Source: Chryseobacterium indologenes (lineage in GTDB: Bacteria > Bacteroidota > Bacteroidia > Flavobacteriales > Weeksellaceae). From it: 64,000 bases of DNA. Positions within the stretch are counted from its first letter, which is position 1, and every line of letters starts with the position of its first letter. The stretch spans positions 2,170,001 to 2,234,000 of the forward strand of contig NZ_CP074372.1 in NCBI RefSeq assembly GCF_018362995.1, read 5' to 3'. Shown here piece by piece: positions 58,352 through 64,000 of this stretch. The notes below the pieces were generated by a model. It had not been told where the DNA came from. It did not search any database and worked only from the letters and a program-made list of their open reading frames with translations. The position numbers and the translations under genes were made by a program.

Positions 58352-60268
58352 ATGATTTTAGATTCAAAAATACCACAAGGCCCATTGGAACATAAATGGG
58401 AAAATTATAAAAAGAAAGCAAGGCTCGTCAACCCTGCCAACCGTAAAAAACTGGATGTGATTGTTGTAGGAACAGGACTTGCGGGAAGTTCTATTGCCGC
58501 CTCTTTGGGAGAAATGGGATACAATGTCAAATCATTCTGTTTTCAGGACAGCCCGAGAAGAGCACACTCTGTAGCAGCTCAAGGAGGTGTAAATGCTGCA
58601 AAAAATTATAAAAATGATGGTGACAGTGTGTACAGAATGTTTGTAGATACACTGAAAGGAGGAGATTTCAGAGCCCGAGAGGCTAATGTATACCGGATGG
58701 CAGAATGTTCTCTGAACCTCATTGATCAGGCTGTAGCTCAAGGAGTTCCTTTTGGACGTGAATATGGAGGATATCTGAATAACCGATCTTTCGGAGGGGT
58801 TCAGGTAAGCCGTACTTTCTATGCCAGAGGACAAACGGGACAACAGCTTCTTCTGGGAGCTTATCAGGCATTGATGAGACAGGTTGGAAAAGGCTCTGTA
58901 CAATTGTTTTCCAGACATGAAATGCTTGATCTGGTCACCGTTGACGGTAAAGCCAGAGGGATCATCGTAAGGAATTTAGACACAGGAGACATTGAAAGAC
59001 ATGCAGCCCATGCTGTAGTATTGGCAACGGGAGGTTACGGAAAAATCTATTATCTGTCTACCCTTGCTATGGGATGCAATGGCTCTGCAATCTGGAGAGC
59101 GCATAAAAAAGGCGCTTTAATGGCTTCTCCAAGCTGGATTCAGGTACACCCCACTTCTCTTCCCCAATCCGGAGATTATCAGTCTAAACTGACCTTAATG
59201 TCTGAATCATTACGTAATGACGGACGAATCTGGGTTCCGTTGAAAGAAGGTGAAAACAGACCTCCGAATGACATTCCTGAAAATGAAAGAGATTATTACC
59301 TTGAAAGAAGATATCCTGCCTTCGGGAATCTTGCTCCGAGAGATATTTCTTCCCGTGCTGCGAAGGAAAGAATTGATGCAGGTTTCGGAATCGGACCTTT
59401 GAAAAATGCGGTGTATCTTGATTTTTCAAAAGCGATACAGGAACAGGGAAAAGATAAGATCAAAGAGAAATATGGAAATTTATTTGATATGTATCTTAAA
59501 ATAACGGGATACGATGCCTATAAAGAACCCATGATGATCTCTCCATCTGCCCATTTTTCAATGGGTGGCCTTTGGGTAGATTATGAGTTAATGACTACCG
59601 TTCCGGGATTGTTTGCTTTAGGTGAAGCTAATTTTGCAGACCATGGAGCGAACAGATTGGGAGCCAACTCTCTTCTTCAAGCCTCTGTAGACGGTTATTT
59701 CATTGCTCCTTACACCATTGCCAATTATCTGGCAGATGAAATTCACACCGGAAAAATTTCATCGGATACAGTGGAATTTGAACAGGCTGAGAAAGCTGTT
59801 AAAGAACAGATCACAGATTTCATCAATATCAAAGGAACTAAAACCGTTGATTATTTCCACAAAACATTAGGAAAACTCCTGTATGATTATTGCGGACTGG
59901 CCAGAAATGAAGAAGGTCTGAAATATGCCATTCAGGAAATTAAAAAACTAAAAGAGGAATTTTATAAGGATGTAAGGGTTTCCGGACAGGGAGATCAAAT
60001 GAATACCGAACTGGAAAAAGCAGGACGTGTTGCCGATTATTTTGAAATCGGGGAACTGATGTGCTATGATGCCTTAACCCGTAATGAATCCTGTGGGGCT
60101 CATTTCAGAGAAGAATTCCAGACTCCGGATGGAGAAGCGATGAGAAATGATGCTGAATACCAGTTTATTTCTGCATGGGCATGGGCTGGTGAAAATGAAG
60201 AACCTGAGCTGATAAAGGAGCCATTAACCTTCGAAGAAATTCAGCCAACGGTAAGAAGTTACAAATAA
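58352..60268 (+). CDS. sdhA: Succinate dehydrogenase / fumarate reductase flavoprotein subunit
   Basis: 638 residues from the ATG at 58352, just after the sdhC stop (an in-frame ATG at 58250 would overlap sdhC by 90 bases). FAD-binding loop: [20 protein letters not shown]. The FAD-linking histidine is in [20 protein letters not shown]. Substrate loop: [16 protein letters not shown] and [11 protein letters not shown]. Late conserved motif: [20 protein letters not shown]. It oxidises succinate to fumarate in the TCA cycle. Confidence 0.95.
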   Translation: MILDSKIPQGPLEHKWENYKKKARLVNPANRKKLDVIVVGTGLAGSSIAASLGEMGYNVKSFCFQDSPRRAHSVAAQGGVNAAKNYKNDGDSVYRMFVDTLKGGDFRAREANVYRMAECSLNLIDQAVAQGVPFGREYGGYLNNRSFGGVQVSRTFYARGQTGQQLLLGAYQALMRQVGKGSVQLFSRHEMLDLVTVDGKARGIIVRNLDTGDIERHAAHAVVLATGGYGKIYYLSTLAMGCNGSAIWRAHKKGALMASPSWIQVHPTSLPQSGDYQSKLTLMSESLRNDGRIWVPLKEGENRPPNDIPENERDYYLERRYPAFGNLAPRDISSRAAKERIDAGFGIGPLKNAVYLDFSKAIQEQGKDKIKEKYGNLFDMYLKITGYDAYKEPMMISPSAHFSMGGLWVDYELMTTVPGLFALGEANFADHGANRLGANSLLQASVDGYFIAPYTIANYLADEIHTGKISSDTVEFEQAEKAVKEQITDFINIKGTKTVDYFHKTLGKLLYDYCGLARNEEGLKYAIQEIKKLKEEFYKDVRVSGQGDQMNTELEKAGRVADYFEIGELMCYDALTRNESCGAHFREEFQTPDGEAMRNDAEYQFISAWAWAGENEEPELIKEPLTFEEIQPTVRSYK

Positions 60269-60281
60269 AAAACAGAAAATT

Positions 60282-61034
60282 ATGGATTTACATCTTAAGA
60301 TATGGAGACAGAAAGACAGAAAAAGTGAAGGAAAGCTGGTAGGCTACGACCTGAAAGGATTGAATTCCCATATGTCTTTCTTAGAAATGCTGGATACTCT
60401 GAACGAGAAACTGATCATAGAAGGTGACGAGCCTGTAGAATTTGATCACGACTGCCGTGAAGGAATCTGCGGACAATGTGGAATGATGATTAATGGTATT
60501 GCCCATGGTCCATTGAAAAATACAACCACCTGCCAGCTTCATTTACGGTCTTTTAAAGATGGGGAAACCATTCTGATAGAACCTTTCCGTGCTGAGGCTT
60601 TTCCTGTGAAGAAAGATTTAAAAGTAGACCGATCTGCCTTTGACAGAATTATATCTTCAGGAGGTTTTGTATCGGTAAACACAGGCCAGGCTCCTGATGC
60701 TACAGCCATTCCGGTGACTCATCAAACGGCTGAGGAAGCTTTTGATTCTGCAGCGTGTATCGGATGCGGAGCTTGTGTTGCTACGTGTAAAAACGGAAGT
60801 GCAGCATTATTTACCTCAGCAAAAATCACCCATATGGCCCTTCTTCCTCAAGGGAAAGAAGAACGAAGCAAAAGGGTTCTGGACATGGTAGCTCAGATGG
60901 ACACCGAATTATTCGGGCACTGCTCCAATACAGAAGCCTGCAAAGTGGAATGCCCACAAGGAATTTCCGTACTCAATATCGCCAGAATGAATTTTGAGTA
61001 TAGCAGAGCTTTATTTTTCAGGAAAAAAACTTAA
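60282..61034 (+). CDS. sdhB: Succinate dehydrogenase iron-sulfur subunit
   Basis: 250 residues. The N-terminal ferredoxin-type [2Fe-2S] site is DHDCREGICGQCGMMINGIA with a later Cys in TTCQLHLRSF. The [4Fe-4S] and [3Fe-4S] sites use CIGCGACVATCKNGS and CKVECPQGISV, with HCSNTEAC between. It passes electrons from SdhA to the cytochrome b anchor. It is the last gene of the porin-DASS-sdhCAB operon and ends near a hairpin. Confidence 0.95.
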   Translation: MDLHLKIWRQKDRKSEGKLVGYDLKGLNSHMSFLEMLDTLNEKLIIEGDEPVEFDHDCREGICGQCGMMINGIAHGPLKNTTTCQLHLRSFKDGETILIEPFRAEAFPVKKDLKVDRSAFDRIISSGGFVSVNTGQAPDATAIPVTHQTAEEAFDSAACIGCGACVATCKNGSAALFTSAKITHMALLPQGKEERSKRVLDMVAQMDTELFGHCSNTEACKVECPQGISVLNIARMNFEYSRALFFRKKT

Positions 61035-61069
61035 ATCAATAAAGAAGAACGCTAAAAATGATCATGTTT

Positions 61070-61106
61070 GAAAGGGTAAATCTGCCATGCAGGTTTGCTC
61101 TTTCTT
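61070..61106 (+). terminator. Terminator after sdhB
   Basis: A hairpin with AAATCTGC / GCAGGTTT (one wobble) extended by GAAAG / CTTTC and followed by a T run. It ends the sdh operon just before the convergent cyclase gene. Confidence 0.65.
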
Positions 61107-61120
61107 TTTTTGATTTACTT

Positions 61121-61894
61121 TTATTCGTTCATCATGGCCACTACCCTTACCGGAGCTGCAGACCCGCCTACAATTTTTAGCGGAAATACGCAGATTTTAA
61201 ATCCGGATGGAGGTAATGCACTGAGGTTTGTAAGCTGTTCGATGTGTAGATATTCTTTTTCAATACCTACGCGGTGACCTTCCCAGAAGAATTCCGGATC
61301 ATTGAGTTCTTTGGCCTTCTGAGCCATATATTTCAGAGGAAGATCCCAACCCCACTGATCAATTCCCATTACTTTCACACCCTGATCAATCAGCCATTCT
61401 GTAGCTTCTTTGCTCATTCCCGTGCCTTTTTCTACAAAATCTGAGGTTCCCATCATTTTGTCACGATCGGTTCTGATCAAAACAATATTTCCTTCCTGTA
61501 TGGTAATTCCGTTTTTATCCAGATCTTTTTTAAGATCATCTACAGTGATGGCCACAAAGTCTTCTTTATGGGTGCAATCAATCACAATTCCATCCCCATA
61601 ACACCATTCTAACGGAATCTGATCAATGGTTTTTGCAGGTTTTCCTTCCACGACAGGTCCATAATGCCATGGAGCATCAATATGAGTGGTAGCATGAAGT
61701 CCCATATTTTTGATCGTGTCATCTGCCCAGCCCGTCCAGTTTTTAGGAAAAAGCCTCGCTGGAAGTCTTAGTGCCAACCGAATCAGCCAATGTGATTTCC
61801 TGTGTGCTTTATGTTTGATTTTCACCCTCATGAACCAAGGGTCACCTGCATTGTATTGGATGGGTTTTGTCAGATCGACAATTGTTGTTTTCAT
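61121..61894 (-). CDS. Cyclase-family metal-dependent hydrolase (kynurenine formamidase-like)
   Basis: 257 residues of the cyclase/kynurenine formamidase fold. The metal-binding signature is LHATTHIDAPWHYGPVVEG (HxxTHxDxPxH pattern). Other family features are DCTHKEDFVAITVDDL, GNIVLIRTDRDKMMGTS, and VMGIDQWGWDLPL. Members hydrolyse formylkynurenine, isatin or related amides. The exact substrate is not shown, and no tryptophan catabolic genes are adjacent. It is convergent with sdhB. Confidence 0.83.
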   Translation of the reverse strand: MKTTIVDLTKPIQYNAGDPWFMRVKIKHKAHRKSHWLIRLALRLPARLFPKNWTGWADDTIKNMGLHATTHIDAPWHYGPVVEGKPAKTIDQIPLEWCYGDGIVIDCTHKEDFVAITVDDLKKDLDKNGITIQEGNIVLIRTDRDKMMGTSDFVEKGTGMSKEATEWLIDQGVKVMGIDQWGWDLPLKYMAQKAKELNDPEFFWEGHRVGIEKEYLHIEQLTNLSALPPSGFKICVFPLKIVGGSAAPVRVVAMMNE

Positions 61895-61977
61895 AGGATT
61901 CAGCTAAGGAGACAAAGATAGTGAATAAGGGAAAAAAGATGAATAGATATTAGCAAATGAAAAAAGATTAGTAATGA

Positions 61978-62832
61978 CTAATCTTTTTCTAATTCTAGTG
62001 GGTTTTCGTATTTTTTATTTTCTTCTCTTTCTTTTTGTCTTTGTCTTATTATTTCCTGCCCTTGTATAATAGTTGTTTCATAACTTGCAAGTACACCAGT
62101 GACATTAGCTTGAATATTTCTTTGCGTCTGTTTCAACTTCGCTTGTGTAGTTTCTGTAGCTCCAATATATCTACTTTTCTTAATACTAACTAATTTACCT
62201 TTCAATTTAGAAGTAGGTACAGATTTTACGAGTTCAAAATCATAATCACCTCTATCATCTGCTATTTTAATAATTAATCCTGGTAATCCACTAAATTTCA
62301 TCGGACCGTAAGGCAACTGAATTTCAGGAGAATACCATGCAATCCAGTGACGCCCTTTAAAAGTAACTTCTGCCTTCTTACAAATAATTGTATTAATTAC
62401 CTTAGTTTCATTCATAAGCTTCCAATTCTTTATTACAGGTTCTTTATACATAAGTAATGACATGAAAGCAGAATCAAAATACTGTATATCTTCAGCTGAT
62501 TGTATAATTGTAAAGTTAAAACTCGTTTTTGGAATCGCAACCCCCGTTTTCCAGCCAAGAGTTATACTTCCATCAGCATTCTTTGTTGTTGTTCCTGAAG
62601 TCGCCATTACTGAATCTCCTTTCAGCGATGTAACACTCGCAAAAAATGCACGATTATCACCTATTTGTAATGAAAATAATTCTTCATGTTTATTATCAGT
62701 TCGTGTATCGAATTTAGCTTTTAACAGATAAGTAAATTCACCACGCAAAGTATCCTGTTTATATGATTGTGCATATAATAAAACACCATAAAATAAAATG
62801 AATAATTGTAGTAATTTTTTATGGTAATGCAT
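61978..62832 (-). CDS. GLPGLI family protein
   Basis: 284 residues with a signal peptide (LLQLFILFYGVLLYAQ). It carries the family name motif in YGPMKFSGLPGLIIKIADDR, the preceding WIAWYSPEIQLP, and the TKVINTIICKKAEVTFKGRH strand pair. The C-terminus is charged and lacks the usual extra domain. GLPGLI proteins are exported Bacteroidota proteins of unknown function. It is encoded 71 bases downstream of a GG-leader peptide on the same strand and may be expressed with it. Confidence 0.88.
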   Translation of the reverse strand: MHYHKKLLQLFILFYGVLLYAQSYKQDTLRGEFTYLLKAKFDTRTDNKHEELFSLQIGDNRAFFASVTSLKGDSVMATSGTTTKNADGSITLGWKTGVAIPKTSFNFTIIQSAEDIQYFDSAFMSLLMYKEPVIKNWKLMNETKVINTIICKKAEVTFKGRHWIAWYSPEIQLPYGPMKFSGLPGLIIKIADDRGDYDFELVKSVPTSKLKGKLVSIKKSRYIGATETTQAKLKQTQRNIQANVTGVLASYETTIIQGQEIIRQRQKEREENKKYENPLELEKD

Positions 62833-62903
62833 AAGGGATGTTTTTCATTATAAAATTACACTTATAGTTTTAATTTCACTATAAGTGCATCAATTTACAT
62901 TAA

Positions 62904-63107
62904 TCAGGCTAGGTTTTTACTCGGTCCATAGTGAGTAGCTGGCTTACAATAATTTGTTTCAAGAGCTGCAGCCCAAGCATTTGCTTGCTCTGCTGTCCAA
63001 TCTTGAGTAGTTGTAGCTTGTACCCCACAAGAAGTTTCAGTATACCAAACTTGACCACCACTTACCATTTTAAGGTCTTCACGAGTCATTTTTTTCATTT
63101 TTTTCAT
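62904..63107 (-). CDS. GG-leader peptide precursor (bacteriocin-like) beside the GLPGLI gene
   Basis: 67 residues. The leader MKKMKKMTREDLKMVSGG ends in double glycine and matches the leader of the 37.0-kb peptide at most key positions. The 49-residue core (QVWYTETSCGVQATTTQDWT ... LETNYCKPATHYGPSKNLA) has two cysteines and many Ala/Thr/Trp residues. It is probably cleaved and exported by a peptidase-type ABC transporter encoded elsewhere. Antimicrobial activity is not proven. The pairing with GLPGLI may be functional. Confidence 0.7.
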   Translation of the reverse strand: MKKMKKMTREDLKMVSGGQVWYTETSCGVQATTTQDWTAEQANAWAAALETNYCKPATHYGPSKNLA

Positions 63108-63265
63108 AAAATATGTTTTTTAATCAGGTCTCAAATATATACAGCTAACTCATATCTATAAGATATTTTTTATTATGTTAATCCGTTGGTTTTCTGAAAA
63201 AAACATATTTTTCACTTAAAAATTTTTCGTATAAAATTGAATTGGTTTTATCATATTACTTAAAT

Positions 63266-63295
63266 AAAAAAGCATTTATTAAAAAATGCTTTTTG
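63266..63295 (-). terminator. Terminator of the right-edge membrane-protein gene
   Basis: AAAAAGCATTT / AAATGCTTTTT stem with a short loop, and a T-rich run on the minus strand. It separates the edge gene from the GG-leader peptide gene. Confidence 0.7.
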
Positions 63296-63369
63296 TTATT
63301 TTTATTTATGTTAAATAATTAATTCGATACATCATTATCCTTCTCCACTTTTACATCCTTCATTTTGCC

Positions 63370-64000
63370 CTAAAATCCTTTAGGAATCATAATTTTCTTC
63401 GGATCATTCTCATCATACATAATTTCAATAGTTCCGTATTTAGGGACAGAAGAGAGATTCAAAAGGCTGACAATTTTCTTGTAGACTGCAGTATGTTCAG
63501 TGCCTCTGAAGTCTTTAAAACTCACCTGAAACATAATTTGTGGCTGATCATTTACAAGAAGTCCTGTCTGACTTACACTGATAATATTGGCTTCAGCATT
63601 TCTTCCTGAAAAAAGGATTTGTTCTTCTTTTTTATTTTTAAAAAGCTTGCTGATCAGCAACTGAAAAACCAATATATAAATAAGCGTTATGACACCACTG
63701 AAAATAATCGGGTGCATGAAGGTCAGGAATCTCCAGCCAAAATCAAAAGATTCCCGCATATAGAAGTAATAGTAAAGTCCAACGATGTAAGCAATCATCA
63801 ATACAACAAACACAATTCTTAAAACGATTCCAGAGGTATTGAAACCCACTTTCTGATCACTTAAAATAAAGTAAGGTTCCTGTGAAACTTTGGGATTAAG
63901 CAGTACTTTCACCTTATTTCCGGCCTCAAATCTTTTTTCATGTGGTTTAGAATCGTGAAACATCATTTCATGCTCAATCAATGTATCTCTGAGATTAGGA
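63370..64000 (-). CDS. Membrane protein with DUF3592-like C-terminal domain (partial at window edge)
   Basis: The frame is open through the right edge (upstream text PNLRDTLIEHEMMFHDSKPH), so the true start lies outside the window. The visible part has an extracytoplasmic or cytosolic segment (FEAGNKVKVLLNPKVSQEPY), two membrane helices (VLRIVFVVLMIAYIVGLYYY; IIFSGVITLIYILVFQLLI) and a beta domain (NAEANIISVSQTGLLVNDQP ... IEIMYDENDPKKIMIPKGF) typical of DUF3592-like proteins. Function unknown. Confidence 0.7.
   Translation of the reverse strand, partial: PNLRDTLIEHEMMFHDSKPHEKRFEAGNKVKVLLNPKVSQEPYFILSDQKVGFNTSGIVLRIVFVVLMIAYIVGLYYYFYMRESFDFGWRFLTFMHPIIFSGVITLIYILVFQLLISKLFKNKKEEQILFSGRNAEANIISVSQTGLLVNDQPQIMFQVSFKDFRGTEHTAVYKKIVSLLNLSSVPKYGTIEIMYDENDPKKIMIPKGF

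Noticed and set aside
63319..63363. 14-codon frame (MKDVKVEKDNDVSN) after the right-edge membrane-protein gene
   Set aside because: It begins 6 bases past that gene's stop but is too short to support, and no conservation can be judged here.
1..64000. CRISPR arrays, tRNA or rRNA genes, transposase genes
   Set aside because: Reading both strands showed no regularly spaced repeats, cloverleaf-type sequences, rRNA motifs or transposase motifs that I could support.

Overview
The window is about 64 kb of a low-GC chromosome that reads as a member of the Flavobacteriia (Bacteroidota), most probably Chryseobacterium or a close relative. This rests on type IX secretion (T9SS) C-terminal sorting domains, gliding genes gldB and gldC, a GLPGLI-family protein, PafA-type alkaline phosphatase, a single-cytochrome (type B) succinate dehydrogenase, Bacteroidota-type promoters (TTG-N17-23-TAnnTTTG) and GG-leader peptides. 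No rRNA, tRNA, CRISPR array, insertion sequence or prophage was recognised.

Layout. 1-2.3 kb: the end of an unknown gene and a secreted T9SS nuclease. 2.3-17 kb (minus strand): an orphan type VI secretion (T6SS) spike and effector island. It runs tssD (tube), vgrG, a small VgrG-linked protein, a DUF2931 lipoprotein, a DUF2235 lipase-like effector, a LysM protein, a PAAR-like DUF4280 protein and a large OmpA-domain protein, then accessory proteins and a LemA/GIDE-like pair. None of the baseplate, sheath or membrane-complex genes is present. 17-30 kb: housekeeping and stress genes, including an ene-reductase, cytidine deaminase, a barnase/barstar pair, nadE, acetyltransferases, gldBC, a trans-sulfuration enzyme, tsaC and the CCA-adding enzyme, plus a decayed membrane-protein gene. 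30-33.3 kb: a cobalamin riboswitch controlling a BtuB-like TonB receptor and a surface beta-propeller lipoprotein. 33.4-38.6 kb: pafA, small enzymes, a Crp/Fnr regulator and a GG-leader cysteine-rich peptide. 38.8-47.2 kb: a T9SS propeller protein, a two-gene Rhs/YD-repeat shell with a variable C-terminal tip, and a possible immunity gene. 47.2-48.5 kb: a frameshifted XRE regulator coupled to a lipoprotein, and the stub of an oxidoreductase. 49.5-53.4 kb: malate dehydrogenase, then a heme oxygenase/bacteriophytochrome pair. 53.8-61 kb: a choloylglycine-hydrolase-like enzyme, then a porin/DASS carrier/sdhCAB operon. 61-64 kb: a cyclase-family enzyme, a GLPGLI protein next to a second GG-leader peptide, and an edge-truncated membrane protein.

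How genes work together. Heme oxygenase makes the biliverdin chromophore for the adjacent phytochrome kinase. The porin and DASS carrier would bring C4-dicarboxylates in for the co-transcribed succinate dehydrogenase. The riboswitch would shut off the B12 uptake pair when cobalamin is plentiful. The VgrG/PAAR/effector cluster and the Rhs cluster are two separate antagonism loci, one using contractile injection and the other probably using T9SS or another export route.

Two genes (26.4 kb and 47.7 kb) are broken by single-base changes and do not appear as intact reading frames. Several intergenic gaps carry degenerate dispersed repeats, and one such repeat appears to lie in frame inside the propeller-protein gene at 39.5 kb.
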